Positions 53,601-64,000 of a DNA stretch of 64,000 nt are shown piece by piece. This DNA comes from Chondrilla cf. caribensis. Its lineage: Eukaryota > Porifera > Demospongiae > Chondrillida > Chondrillidae. The translations under genes and the position numbers were made by a program. The stretch is from assembly GCA_964020155.1 (NCBI GenBank), contig OZ026561.1, forward strand, positions 2,277,047 to 2,341,046, written 5' to 3'. The notes beneath the pieces were generated by a model that was given only the letters and a program-made list of their open reading frames with translations, did not search any database and was not told the DNA's origin. Within the stretch, counting starts at the first letter, position 1. Each line of letters starts with the position of its first letter.

Positions 53601-56398
53601 ATCATCAAACCCACCAAATTCAATAAAAGCATGGTAGTAATATGTACGTATTTTAATTTCAATAATTATTACAAACTCACCGTATATGTACCTTGAGCAT
53701 CATGAATCATGATTTCACCTCTGTTTGTTCCAAATAGTAGTCTCTTACCATTTGGAGACCACTGGAATTGATGAACACATACACAAGTCAATATAACATT
53801 TTATGTAAAGGATGTACTGTATGTACATACACATACACATGCAGGGTTTCCCCCAAAGGGGGGTACCAGGGTGCCCCCCCCCCCCTTTATTTTCTGTTCT
53901 GTGACAACAATTTTTTGTTAGAATAAAGATTTATAATATTATTGTGTTAAGCGTTAAAGCAATATTGATAATTATACATCAAAACATTCATAGTGACCCC
54001 CTCCTCCCCCTTTATTTTTTTCTCTGAGGGAAACACTGCACATGTACGTATGTGCATGCACATCTGAAATAAATAACACTAGCAAATATACGCATACATA
54101 CATACGTATGCATCTCACATAATTTATATCTCAGTGGTACACTACATGGTGAGCGGTGACATTAAAGGCCTTTTTAATTGATACTGTTTGTTTTGAAGTG
54201 GCTGTGGCTGTAACCATTTCATTACTTTTCTGGGTACTCTTAATAATGCAGTTATTATTTATTAGATTTTTGGGTTGATACGTCTTAACCATGCTGAAAT
54301 GGAAATAACATACTACAATTATGCCTTAGTACCACTTTCAGCTGTGATATTGTCTACTAGAAGTATACAATTGTACAAATCTACATACAGTGCATATAAA
54401 AGTCTGTAGGTAGCACACTGCCCTCTGTATAATGTGCTACATACGTAGCTGTGAGTATATAGAGCTTAATGGAAGAGCTCTCAGATAGACCCACATATCA
54501 ATGCAATAATGAAACCTCCCCCGGAATTATGCACACCTAAACCACATACTTACAGTATGTATGCACTAAAGTGTTAATTTGTTTAGTTTACATAATATAT
54601 AACATATTTCACAATGCTATACATATCATTCTAACAAGGAAATACTGTACAGTGCAGAGGGTTTTACAATCTCCTTCTGTGAAAAGTATGATTGAATGGT
54701 GCAATATTATGCATAGACACAAAAAGATGTAAATACCTGTACATGTGAGAGTCGTGTCCCCTTCAGATCCTTTCCCCACATTCTGTTACCATCCACAGAT
54801 CCTACAATAACTGCACCATCCTCATATACAATGCATATCTTTTGCCCATCTCTACTCCATGCCATATCTTTCACAACACTTTTATTTCGATTGTTTATCA
54901 TTTCTTCACACCATTGCCCTACAAACATAAAAACATACATTATTGTATATTATTATACATACGTACGTCAGGGACATCACGTTATGGTCAACAGTACATA
55001 CAGTAGCTACGTACATACAGTTTAGCAAATTTAGTCAGGTCCTAAATATGTACGTACATACGTATGTACATTTGTTCCACTATACATCAGCATGCACTAG
55101 CAATCTGTTGAAATTTCCATGAGAAGCATGAAGTGATTTTCACAACTTTGTAGCAAGTGTCCACAAGATGCTATAAAATACATGCAGTGCAGTATGGATA
55201 AATCAAATTTTGTATACTTTATGAAAAAAATTCTTTTTAGAAACTTTTGTGTACTTATTCGAAATCAAAATTTGAGAACTTATACGTAGTTGAAAAAATT
55301 ATATGCTTACCTTTGTACATCATCCATACAACTATAAGCCCTTGTTGATCACTTGATGTCAATTTATGATGCTGCTCATTCCATTTAACAACTTCAACAG
55401 AGCCATGGTGTGCTTCAAGCCCCTGATTCATGGTGAGATTGCTAGGGGCTGCCAAACCACAGAGCTTTGAATCAGCACCTATGTACATATACAAGAGTAA
55501 AATATGTACATCATTACAATGAAATTATGTGTATATACAAAGTACAATATTAAATAATACTCTTTCACAGATCAATCTCACAAATCTTAAAGGAATATGA
55601 AGCAAAATTAATATCTATACAATAAATCATCCTATAAGGGATGGAGATTCAGCCATTGCTATCATTGTCAGATGAATCAAGCTTGTTAAAAACCTAGGGC
55701 ACTTAAGATAAGTGAGCAAGTTGCACTAATGTTGGTTAAATGGTATGTAAACTACCAAGGAAATTTGGCTGGAAACAGTTTTTTGGTGACCTATAGTACA
55801 GTAGATCACGGGTAGTGGAACGTATTGACACTGGATATTGTGTAAAATCACCAAAATTAGGTACGTACGTATGTACCCCCTTCATACCCCAGAATTACTA
55901 AGGGTAAAGCGGGGAGACTTGAGTTGGACGTATTGGGACAACGTCGGTAACTATGGATAGGTGTCCTATAAAATAGAATCACCGATCTATGTAGATGCCC
56001 ACGAAATGGGCTAGAATGAGTAGCTCACGATGAAGAGTTTGCGGCCATCGAATCCAAGATAGACCACACTTTACCCTATCCATGTCAGGATTGAAACGGA
56101 TACCTTTTAGCTATTTTAATTCAAGAGAGGATAATGATCGAATCTTATTCACGTTCAATCATGGTATGGAAGATCTATGATTCAACCGACCTAGCTGATG
56201 CTCCAGTTTCAAAACCTTCAAGAGGCCATTTTCTCCACCACACGCAATCCAGCCCTTAGAAGCACACCATGCTAACGACCGAACATGAGTGTTGTGAGGA
56301 ATCGCAATCTGTATTAAATGATAGAGAATTAATATAGATTGATTAAACGATTTCTATCAGCTAATTCGCCTAACCTTTTTGCTCAGGTACACCAGCAT
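35615..56398 (-). CDS. WDR35: WDR35 / IFT121, intraflagellar transport IFT-A subunit, 28 exons, complete
   Basis: IFT-A core subunit for retrograde ciliary transport and membrane-protein entry. Exons on the - strand: 56398-56375, 56308-56191, 55478-55311, 54918-54737, 53761-53681, 52754-52589, 50828-50728, 49146-49102, 48245-48120, 46846-46754, 46495-46403, 45374-45166, 44401-44326, 44262-44099, 43415-43367, 43173-42949, 42532-42485, 41475-41387, 40944-40827, 40752-40667, 40590-40511, 40449-40250, 39465-39376, 39274-39110, 38603-38466, 38045-37887, 37633-37443, 35774-35615. Phases agree throughout and give about 1147 residues (human ~1170-1180). N-terminal WD40 propellers: [68 protein letters not shown]-terminal TPR-like helices: [38 protein letters not shown]. 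The end is a zinc-binding module, CSSCKHRAC...NCPLCHHP. Start: MLVYLSKK exon, matching the short first exon of the family. Introns carry many mobile elements. Confidence 0.97.
39727..39859. mobile_element. near-perfect foldback MITE in a WDR35 intron
   Basis: The left arm GTTATGTCCCTTCCACACGG...TTTCAAT pairs almost base for base with the right arm ending ...CCGTGTGGAAGGGACATAAC. The arms are about 55 bases each around CACCTCGGGCTGACGCCCTCGG. High arm identity points to recent origin or hairpin-templated repair. It lies between exons 23 and 24. Confidence 0.8.
44505..45115. repeat. minisatellite-bearing repeat element, copy 2
   Basis: The flank GTACATTCGCGATGTACTGG...TTAATTAATC matches the element at 29479. 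It is followed by five units of TTCGTTCGGTAAATACTC-type (44722-44960), which are the inverse of the units of copy 1. The end is near GTTGTACCCCGC. It lies in the WDR35 intron between exons 12 and 13; both flanking exons are intact. Confidence 0.7.
45628..45945 (+). repeat. hairpin-ended dispersed repeat, copy C (longest)
   Basis: It has the hairpin (CAAGTAATTTGAG...CTCGAATTACTTGG), the body (CCTTCGCTGTAGGTTATTAC, AGCGCACGAATTCTAGCCC, CGAAATCGGCCATC), then a TA-rich stretch and GAGCGTTACATACC. It is the uninterrupted reference for copies A and B. It lies in a WDR35 intron. Confidence 0.7.
47300..47919. mobile_element. ~620 bp inverted-repeat element in a WDR35 intron
   Basis: The left end TGGTACGTTTCATAAAAACTG and the right end CAGTTTTTATGAAATGTATCA are inverted repeats. 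Inside each end lie tandem GACTGxxGACTGxxGACCG motifs (47340-47410 and 47815-47890), so the arms extend about 100 bases. A 70-codon frame in the middle has no known domain. It is probably non-autonomous. Confidence 0.75.
49508..49805 (+). repeat. ~290 bp dispersed repeat, copy 1
   Basis: It starts near AATTCAGTTCGCTTGTTTG and contains ACTCTCAGGGATTATGAAGT, TAAAATCGAT and GTGACTTCCGGTTATCGGG. It shows high identity to the direct copy at 53168-53452. Both lie in WDR35 introns on the same strand. The frame through it is not conserved (copy 2 carries a deletion near CCTTCAGTTGCGGC). Confidence 0.75.
50010..50400 (+). pseudogene. Penelope-like reverse transcriptase fragment, frameshifted
   Basis: One frame gives LNYVDDTSS, the YxDD catalytic motif of a reverse transcriptase. 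The next frame gives [20 protein letters not shown] and [13 protein letters not shown]. Then comes [14 protein letters not shown], the block after the palm that is typical of Penelope-like elements and their relatives. A frame change lies between them near 50070, and the flanks carry no further domains. It is a dead fragment in the WDR35 intron between exons 7 and 8. Confidence 0.75.
50912..51556. mobile_element. ~640 bp inverted-repeat element in a WDR35 intron
   Basis: The ends share CAGTAAAAAACTGAACGTAC and its inverse (left 50926-50950, right ending near 51546), with outer similarity GTACCGGTACTT / AAAGTACCGTAC. Next to the ends are many ACGGRTAC/CTACGG motifs in both orientations. No coding frame. 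It is probably non-autonomous. Confidence 0.75.
53168..53452 (+). repeat. ~290 bp dispersed repeat, copy 2
   Basis: Direct copy of 49508-49805 with point differences and a deletion of about 15 bases. It lies in the WDR35 intron between exons 5 and 6. Confidence 0.75.
53842..54038. mobile_element. hAT-like MITE
   Basis: The left end CAGGGTTTCCCCCAAAG and the right end CTCTGAGGGAAACACTG are inverted repeats beginning CAG-G, as in hAT elements. The flanks repeat CACATG on both sides, within a possible 8-base duplication. A C-rich run follows the left end. About 197 bases, noncoding. Confidence 0.6.
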
Positions 56399-56739
56399 TT
56401 TCCTGTAACCATGGTTACATCACTCCAGACGATGTCAGTGACGTCATTGGACATCGCACGTGTCATAATTATACAATGTATTATAATACATATGCATAAT
56501 ACAATTGCACCCATGCATTTCGCTCGCTGAGCTATTAATATACTACATGTAGGAATCAGCCAACAATAATAGTTATAATAATAATGAAATCAGCTACATT
56601 AAATATTACAGAATAAGTAAATCAACACGATAACACCATAGGACATGTAAATGATGTACATACGTCACTAAATTCATTAATAGGATAAATCTGTGGTAGT
56701 CAATAATGATGGAGCAATGAATACTTGTAACAGAAAAGT

Positions 56740-59370
56740 TTATTCTTCAGGTTTGCTAGGAGATTGTAAATTGATTGCATCAATTGTAGACACATTGGGT
56801 GGCTCATTTCCATCCGATTTTCGGGGTGCTTGTAGTGAAGCTTTACTAATTGAGACACACGTAGAGAGAAGATCACAAATGTCTTTCACATCTCTGCTTT
56901 GTGTGGTCACAGGACATTGGACACATTCTGTGTTAGTGGAAACAGTACACTTGGTAGTATCCACTTTCAATTCAGTATTATTCCCATCACTCATAAGACC
57001 ACTTTTAAATGACTGTAGCTGAGACAGTAAATCCTCATTCTCCTTTCGGAGATGCATATTATCATCAATAGCTTCTTCCAGGCAATTTTGAACAAGCAAC
57101 AACTGAGGATCAGACTTTACCTCACTCGGAGATATAGGAAAATCAATATTCTCTTCATTTTTAGCATAAAGCTCTCCTTTCAAATATTTAACTTTTTCCT
57201 CTAACTGCCGAAGCCTTACTTTGTATTGTTCATTTTCAACACGTAATCGCTCCAACTCAATCGTACTTAGTGCAGTATCCATTCCAAATGAGAACGAGAG
57301 GACACGTTTTCGCATACCTGTATCACCCAATGGCTTGTAATCAGAAAACATATCATGTATTGCATCATCAGAATTAATGCTATCTACTCTGTTGCACTCT
57401 GAATTACGTTTAGCCACTCGACCTTTAATGGATTGCATTTCTTTAAATCTTTGACTTTCTTTACGCTTCCTATTTTCCTTTTCGGAACGCAGATATTTAA
57501 GTTCTTTCTTGAGGCTTTCCACTTCAGCTGCACAAGCAGTAAGGGATGATGATAGCTTTTCACACCTCCTGGCTAAGACAATACTTTGTTGTTCAAATTG
57601 CTCTTTTTCTTTTATTGTAGATACCATGCGACTCCTAGCTGCACTTAGTTCATCTTGAAGTTGTCTATTTACATCTTCAAGTCTTTTAGCTTTTGCATGA
57701 GCAGTAAAATTGAAATGGCCTACAATCATATCCACAGCATCACCTGCATAGTGAAATTACAAAACATTGACATTTTAATTCAAGGATGTGTAAAAATTTG
57801 GTTTGATCTTGTTTCAGTTAGCATTAGCAGGTGAGAATTTCCAGTAGTTAAACAAGGGTGGAAATTTCCAGTTTTTGGAAGTTAATCCATTGATGGTTTA
57901 ATTAATAGATTGTAATGTAGTACATTATAGGAAAATCTAGCTGTTATTGTGTGATTTGGCCTAATAATCATTTGCAAATCAACAATAATAGTTTTAGGCA
58001 TATACTGGTACAGTGTATTTGTAGATAAATGCAATATAAAAGACCTTGCATCTGTCAAATAGCATACGTAGACATCACCCATATGAAGTTATTGCTAAAG
58101 TCTGTAAAAGAAGGGTTGTAGTGTGTGAGCAAGTGATTGTAGTTGAAGATTTAAGCAAGGGATTATCACACTATAAGGTAATCTTGCTATATAGCTAGGG
58201 AAAAATTGTTGAATACGTACTCTCAAGTGTATATTGCCTAGTAGTAGGTATGTATGCATGCATACAATATAAATTTGCATATTCAATGTAAGTTATGTAC
58301 ACTTATAATGTTCCTATCAATGTGAACCTCCATGTACCACACCACCCATGAGTTGAAGAAGTATTAGAGCGGGATTTGCATATATTTTTGGTGTGGAAGA
58401 CTATACATCCATGATAGGGGGTTTATACAGTACCATTTATCTGATATTGCCCCACCTCTGCATGATATGTATGGGAGTAAATTCTACTAAAATGGCCTGT
58501 CTGATTAAGATCTAGCATGCAAGCACTAGCTGTTTAAATACAAAAAAGGTATTAATACCCCACCCACAGAGATAATATTAACTATCAAATCACCCCACCT
58601 CCACTGACAGGTAAACTACGCTTCAGAAAACTTTGCTGAATGATTAAAATGTACTCTAGATATAGATTCACAACCAAAACAAAAGAACTCAATGAATCAA
58701 ATTTAAAATATTCTTTTTTACCATCTCAGGATGAAGATCCATAACATCCTATTTTGGTAGTGTTTCTATAACCCATTTCATAATCTTCAAATACACAATT
58801 TGTTTCCTTTCACCTTCATGTCAATTAGAACCTCAAACTGCAATCAGATTGGTATGGGACTAAATGGGCGTATACTGAAGAATATCCTTCAATCTACCAT
58901 TTCTAGAGTTGCAGTTTAAATTTATTTGAACTATTGTAACAATTAACTGTTATCATTGCTACATGCCGTTACGTAGTAGTATTGATTAATGATATGAAGC
59001 CATATTATCGGTACCTACAGCGTAAAACAATGTCCACTAGAAGTGGCTGTGATGAAGCCGAACTCCGGGGGGATAATACGCTGTAGGTATCGATAATATG
59101 GCTTCATATCATGAATCAATACTACTGCGTAACGGCATGTAGCAATGATAACAGTTAAACAACGATGTGGCAAGAGAATCATAGTCATACTAAATATAGA
59201 TTATACATATCAGCAAAAGAGACCTAAAGAGCTACCAAAAGAGCTACCAAAATAAATACGTTGCACCTGTATCGAGCTGGAATACTTTTCTTACCTTTTG
59301 AATCCTTTCTCGACTTTCGAGAAACGTCACTGATGCTTTCCGTGGTGCACATAATTTCCTCCTCCATCAT
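56740..59370 (-). CDS. coiled-coil protein of unknown identity, two exons, ~359 aa
   Basis: Exon 1 (59370-59295) encodes MMEEEIMCTTES...KSRKDSK and ends at GTAAGA. Exon 2 (57743-56740) follows after TGCAG in phase and runs open to TAA. The sequence begins with a short conserved-looking segment (DAVDMIVGHFNFTAHAKAK), then a long heptad-rich coiled coil (~45-125: RLEDVNRQLQDELSAARSRM). A basic stretch RKRKESQRF is followed by a second coiled coil (~175-205: LERLRVENEQYKVRLRQLEE) and a third short one (~235-255: HLRKENEDLLSQLQS). The C-terminus is Ser/Thr-rich. There is no catalytic domain or membrane segment. It lies upstream of WDR35 on the same strand, its stop about 340 bases from the WDR35 start. 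A centrosomal or ciliary structural role is possible but unsupported. Confidence 0.8.
58940..59160. mobile_element. foldback MITE in the intron of the coiled-coil gene
   Basis: The left arm (AACTGTTATCATTGCTACAT...GATATGAAGCCATATTATCG) is the near inverse of the right arm (CGATAATATGGCTTCATATC...ATGTAGCAATGATAACAGTT). The arms are about 85-90 bases with an unpaired ~40 base loop rich in G/C. Confidence 0.85.
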
Positions 59371-59424
59371 GGATCACTAAAATAGTCCGCAGCCCACTGG
59401 AATAGTCCATATACGTACGTTTCC

Positions 59425-59990
59425 ACTATTACCGAGCGTTAGCGAGGTTAATTGTTTCCGGTCCAAAGCGAGTAGAAAGCTGGTCGCCCACGCATCTAAT
59501 TACTTTTCGTCGGGGCAAACGTCAAATTATGGCCCATTTGCACTGTCTTTGTACGTAAATTCCACGAGTTTACAATCGACTGGTCGCGATCCGTCGGAAG
59601 GGGGCACGGACGCGTCACAGATGGAGGTGGAAGACTTTCGTCAAGATCAGCAGCAGTTGCCGAGAGACGGACAATAATGACACTCACGTTTCTTTGACTT
59701 AGGGGCTGCGTGTTCCGGGTCGGGCGCCGTCGGTAAGCTTAAAACGATCAACAGGAAGGCTTTCAAAGTTTTTCAATACAGAATTTCGATTCCTCATTGC
59801 GCCGAAAGGGGGTTCGTCAATCCGTCGTTCGGGAGCTCGAATTGGTCAGCCATAGTGACGTCCATTTTGGCAGACATTTATGGATGACGTGCAGTCTACG
59901 TAATCGAAAAGATGGCTTATCTACGAGTTTCCATTACTCAGTTTATGGGACGATTTCCTCGTTGCAGAGACGACTGGTTCTCATGTGAAA
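59425..59990 (-). repeat. diverged member of the ~545 bp element family
   Basis: TTACCGAGCGTTAGCGAGG, GTCGCCCACGCAT and later GTTCGTCAATCCGTCGTTCG, AGTGACGTCCATTTTGG match the elements at 3232-5250, in the orientation of the second arm. The middle is strongly diverged. It lies just upstream of the coiled-coil gene's first exon, so it may overlap that promoter. Confidence 0.6.
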
Positions 59991-60024
59991 GACGTCAGTC
60001 CAGAGGGCTTTGGATCAGGTAAAA

Positions 60025-60230
60025 TGAACCGAACTACTGGCCATATAGACTGATGACATCCGCATAGCGTCATACTCGCTCTGTAATAGGGCATAAATAG
60101 CGGTAGGGTCAGATCTTGGATCCTTTTCTGAACCAAATATTATAGGTCAAAAAATCCCAGATCTAACCCCAATCCTAACTCTACCTATTATTACTAACCC
60201 GACGTCATCAATCCATATGGCCAGTGGGTC
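60025..60230. mobile_element. short inverted-repeat element
   Basis: ACTGGCCATATAGACTGATGAC near the left end and GTCATCAATCCATATGGCCAGT near the right end pair imperfectly. The interior has AACCCCAATCCTAACTCTACC. Noncoding, about 200 bases. Confidence 0.6.
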
Positions 60231-60420
60231 CGTTAACTTCTTTTACCTGATCCCTAAAGACTTTTGTCCTCATTGTGAGATGACTATTCTTGCTAAGCAC
60301 TTTGCAGTGTTTTGCAACAGCTGTAGCTCTTGGTATCACATCAAACGTATAAATATGTCTGAAAGTAAATACCACACCTTAACAAACAAAAATAAAGTGA
60401 ACACACTTCAATCAACCTGA
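60217..60420 (+). pseudogene. PHD-finger-like fragment
   Basis: A 67-codon frame contains FCPHCEMTI...FCNSCSSWYH followed by RINMSESKYHTL. The CxxC...CxxC..WYH spacing resembles the first half of a PHD finger, with the next expected Cys replaced by Arg (KRINM). It is probably a remnant of a retroelement- or host-derived PHD protein. The region to 61400 shows no further coding sequence. Confidence 0.35.
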
Positions 60421-61411
60421 AAGGAACACGTCAAGTACAGTTGATGCAATGTGAGAGTTGAGCTGTCTCAGAACAATTACAAACGGAATCATGCATGCAT
60501 CCACACATCATGTACAAGTGGACACAAGTGAAAGTTGTGCAAACATACTGTAATGAGTATGTTCCATAACCAATCAGTGGAACAATAATTTTGCACAAGT
60601 TGTCAAGAAATGTGGCTATGCATCACGTTACAAAACATGTAAAAGATGCAACTGTGACAAAGGTTCTACAAAATAGTACTCCCAAAGAAACGATATGAAC
60701 CTGAATCAGTACTAGAATGATTATACACGACTTGACTCACAAATTGGAGAATGTTAATAGCCTGAGCATTACCACTTAATATGTACAATTACCAAAAGCA
60801 AGGTGATCAAAGTGGATATAAAGGTCATGTATAGTTATCACACGATGTGCAGTCACTATACTTGATAAAATATACCACCAAACATAAATAATTTACCCAT
60901 ATATTCTATATTTTTGCAACAAACACCAATTTGAAAATAGCATGAAGCTCTTCAAAGAATCCACCAGTATGAAATCATCGTTATAGCCAGTTAAGATTCT
61001 CATTAAATGCTCAAGCCTGCCAGCACCACTTGACCTTTTTGCCAGCAGTCTCCATCATTCTACCATTGCTGACCTCCCACATGAAATATAACACAGGAAT
61101 CTTCACTTCTATCTGAGCCATTCACCTTGACATACAGAAGTACACTAATTGGAGTGTATCATGAAATTTAACTATTATCTTATACAGTACTGTAATACAC
61201 ACAACAGGCATACTTTGCCTGTCGTGTTTTCATTCAAGTTGATCTAATTCTTTTTATTCCTGTTATGATTCAATCTATCCATGTAATCTCAGTTTCAAAA
61301 ACAAAAATGTTATATTCAGTAATGCGGCAAATGCGGACATATTCTACTTCACGTAGCGAGGTCCTGAACCACGTTCACACATCATTCTACAGTTGACCTG
61401 TATGGTGTTCG

Positions 61412-61613
61412 TCCAAAGTTGACTCCCCGTCCCAAGTTGACTCTCTGACACCATGTAAGCGCCCATAATGAACGCCTGCCCCACGTTGGTATCTGCAAGG
61501 GGTTGTAGGATCTATACTGCAAGTCCTGGTGGCAACGTGGGGCAGGCGTTTATAATGGGCGCTTACATGGTGTCGGAGTCAACTTGGGACAGGGAGTCAA
61601 CTTGGGATGGAAC
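61412..61613. mobile_element. foldback MITE with long arms
   Basis: CCAAAGTTGACTCCC...CCAAGTTGACTC...ACACCATGTAAGCGCCCAT...CGCCTGCCCCACGTTG on the left is mirrored on the right by CAACGTGGGGCAGGCG...ATGGGCGCTTACATGGTGT...GAGTCAACTTGGG. The arms are about 75-80 bases. No coding frame. Confidence 0.85.
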
Positions 61614-62002
61614 AGTATGGTTATGCAAGACCATCAAGAGACTTTCTGCAGGTATATATATATACAGTATGCATGTATTCTGCACCGATTATCAGCTCCA
61701 TACTGCAAGTGCCTCGCGGGAAAGACAAACTGATCAACTTCCAGACACATCTATTTCTGGACTTGACACAATTACCGTTTTGTAGCTCTTCTTATTAGCG
61801 CCGTCCATGAATTCTGCTGGAACCAGATGGGCATGAGTTTACATCCCACCCCAATTGTGTCTCAGATCTTATTCAATTAATTTGAGCGAAATAATTATTT
61901 CCTTATCACATCAAAATCATGCAATAAATGCATGAATGATTACATCATATCTGTACATTCTACACAATGCATTCATTCACTGAGGCACTGGACAGTTAAC
62001 GG

Positions 62003-62510
62003 TTTACCCTCTACTTGCAGCATGTCACTCCAGAATCTGCAAAAAATTATATTAGGTACAAAATTCCTATAAACTATCACATAAAACATTGTTTCCTTAC
62101 CGTTTTCTTTGTCCAGAAGCCATAGGTATCTTTGTTCCAATGTGCTGTAAGGCCTTTTCTGAGAATTCATCCCTTCATAAGTAGCAAAGGGCAGTAGTAA
62201 AATCAAGTATTACCTGGAAAGCTCCAATAACGGAATCGGTCAAGCGAAATCTGAAACTACTAGATGGTATCAAACAGACATACTCACCAAATATCTTATA
62301 GAATGAAACCCAGGACTGGTTGATAAGCAGGTCCACTGTGTCAACAAAAGGGTTGTCAAGTGTAAATTTGACCTTACCTGGAAAAAAGCAAACTGAGTCT
62401 GAAGTATGGCGATATTTTTGTATAGGCTTCCAAATCTCCAAGTGGAAAGGCATGCATTGTGTACTTGAACAGCTGTTGGTTGACATGTTTGTCTCAGTCT
62501 TATTTTTCAT
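62003..62510 (-). CDS. 3' exons of an unidentified gene
   Basis: Several exon-like blocks on the - strand are bounded by plausible splice sites. One is 62380 to ~62287, KVKFTLDNPFVDTVDLLIN...SFYKIFG before GTGAGT. The next, near 62253-62215, is FRLTDSVIGAFQ before GTAAT. Another, ~62175-62103, is GMNSQKRPYSTLEQRYLWLLDKENG before GTAAGG. The last, ~62037 to the stop near 61978, is FWSDMLQVEGKPLTVQCLSE. The text has the look of a beta-rich domain such as a C2, but I cannot name a family. Not all phases could be reconciled, and the 5' part would lie at higher coordinates, possibly outside the window. Confidence 0.4.
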
Positions 62511-62519
62511 GTTAGTTAC

Positions 62520-63060
62520 CTTGTTTACAGCTGCAATTGCAACATGAGTGTGATCCCACGGTGTACATCGTTAATCAAGCTGGAGGCAAGGATGTTTCTG
62601 GAGATGGTCCATGATACGGGGGAACCCTTCTTGAATTTTGTACAGTCTGTTCATTCTGTCTCATGTGACTTGCATTTTGGGCTCATCATGGCACATTGCA
62701 GGTACCATGCTCATTGTCAAACAGTCCACTGCAGCTGCACATGCACTGTACAACTTTCTGTATTGGCCATTGCATATGTAATGTTGTTTCATTATAGTGC
62801 TGGGATTGGAAAAAGTGGTGGTCAGAGTATATTATTTTGTCCATGCACTGCTCTGCATGTGGAAAAGTTGTCCATGCACTTTTCAGAAACTATGATCAAA
62901 CAGTACACAATGGAAATAATGTGTTAACACTGTATATGGGAAAATTCATATTCAATGTCTCTGGGAGTATTCTTTGCAGGGAGGTTTTGTCTTGTGTTCT
63001 ATATTCAGATTGAGTGTCCTAATTTATTGAGAATATACTGTTTATACCAGCAATTTTAAA
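62520..63060. other. no supported gene
   Basis: A + strand frame of 127 codons (62544-62927) is Cys/His-rich by composition, but no domain spacing is recognisable. I leave it unannotated. Confidence 0.4.
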
Positions 63061-63400
63061 TTTACACAGTAAGGCACAGTTGGAAAACCTTGGCAAACAC
63101 ATTCAAACACAGTGGAACACAGTGTGGTGAACACATGCATGAATTAACACAAGTGCATATAGACCAACACTGTCACTAAAAAGAACACAGTTGTAACACA
63201 TTCAACACAGTTAGAGAATACCTCTGGTGAACACAGGTACATGTGAAATCAAAAACTGTTACTGAAAAACAAAGGAGCACATTCTGTTACTGAAGACTCC
63301 CACATACGCTGGTACTGGTGAATACATGATACCAAACAACATAGGTGAACAGAATAAGTGAATAGAACCAGGTGAACACAGTCCAGCACAAAATTAAACT
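63060..63400. repeat. degenerate GAACACAGT-type repeat
   Basis: GTGGAACACAGT, GTGAACACA and related forms recur irregularly at about 15-30 base intervals, a decayed short tandem array. Confidence 0.55.
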
Positions 63401-63569
63401 TCAGATTCAGCATTTAACTTCTGTCCTTGAACATACTACAAGTATAATACAGCACTATACATTTTATGGAAGATATGTGCCTAAAATATCACTTGTACAT
63501 ATACATTTGCAATAATGTACACACTCATAAATGCACGCACTCAGGCACAAATGCATGCACAAACACAAA

Positions 63570-63735
<166 letters not shown>

Positions 63736-64000
63736 ACGCAAGAACATACACACACATACTATATACACTGAACCTTACATTCCCATTGATGGTGGCCTTT
63801 AGATTCATGTTGTTTGGGTAACAATACAGCAACAACAGTTTGTGTATATCATTATGCATGGTTGTTATGTTATGTGACTGTACCTTGCACCATCAAATAA
63901 CTTCAGGACAGTGGTACATATATGGAGGCATGAGAATTCGAAGATACATGGTTAAACTGTGATCCTCAATAGAATTGGAGATATAAATTGGTATTGTGAT

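Noticed and set aside
54170..54297. 50-codon - strand frame between WDR35 exons 4 and 5
   Set aside because: Exons 4 and 5 join directly in phase with the family sequence, so no extra exon is needed here.

Overview
The window looks like intron-rich nuclear DNA of an invertebrate metazoan. Two genes could be rebuilt exon by exon with GT-AG introns and consistent phases: a cytosolic alpha-mannosidase (MAN2C1-like, 29 exons, about 1052 residues, + strand) and the ciliary intraflagellar transport protein WDR35/IFT121 (28 exons, about 1147 residues, - strand). A cilium gene rules out plants and most fungi. Roc-COR coding, PHD-tailed pogo transposase, Penelope-like remnants and a very high load of small foldback elements would fit a sponge, but the species assignment is inference only.

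Layout. 1-5250: a nest of short DNA transposons (two pogo/Tigger-type non-autonomous elements, a dispersed hairpin-ended repeat, and a ~545 bp element in three copies, two of them forming a ~1.09 kb palindrome). 5886-6786 (-): the last two exons of a GH27 alpha-galactosidase with one frame break. 6340-8145: long (CA)n arrays, one with a higher-order structure. 9051-24247 (+): MAN2C1-like gene; its intron 22 carries an intact pogo-like transposon nested in a second terminal-inverted-repeat element. 24250-25800: decayed minisatellite. 25801-31617 (-): a gene that appears to join a SIN3-type PAH domain to a Roc-COR GTPase and a C-terminal death-fold (CARD-like) domain, with several frame and splice defects. 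31700-35600: mostly noncoding, with foldbacks and a short DEDD-exonuclease-like ORF. 35615-56398 (-): WDR35, whose introns hold many mobile elements. 56740-59370 (-): a two-exon coiled-coil protein of unknown identity. 59400-62000: foldback elements and remnants. 62000-62510 (-): 3' end of an unidentified gene. 63060-63735: short repeats and a (CA)n tract.

MAN2C1 (free oligosaccharide catabolism), GH27 galactosidase (lysosomal or secreted glycan catabolism) and WDR35 (IFT-A, retrograde ciliary transport) are unrelated housekeeping functions and no operon-like link is implied. The item most worth following is the PAH-Roc-COR-CARD gene model. The nested pogo element with a PHD finger and the palindromic ~545 bp family are next. 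All exon limits were read by eye and may be off by a base.
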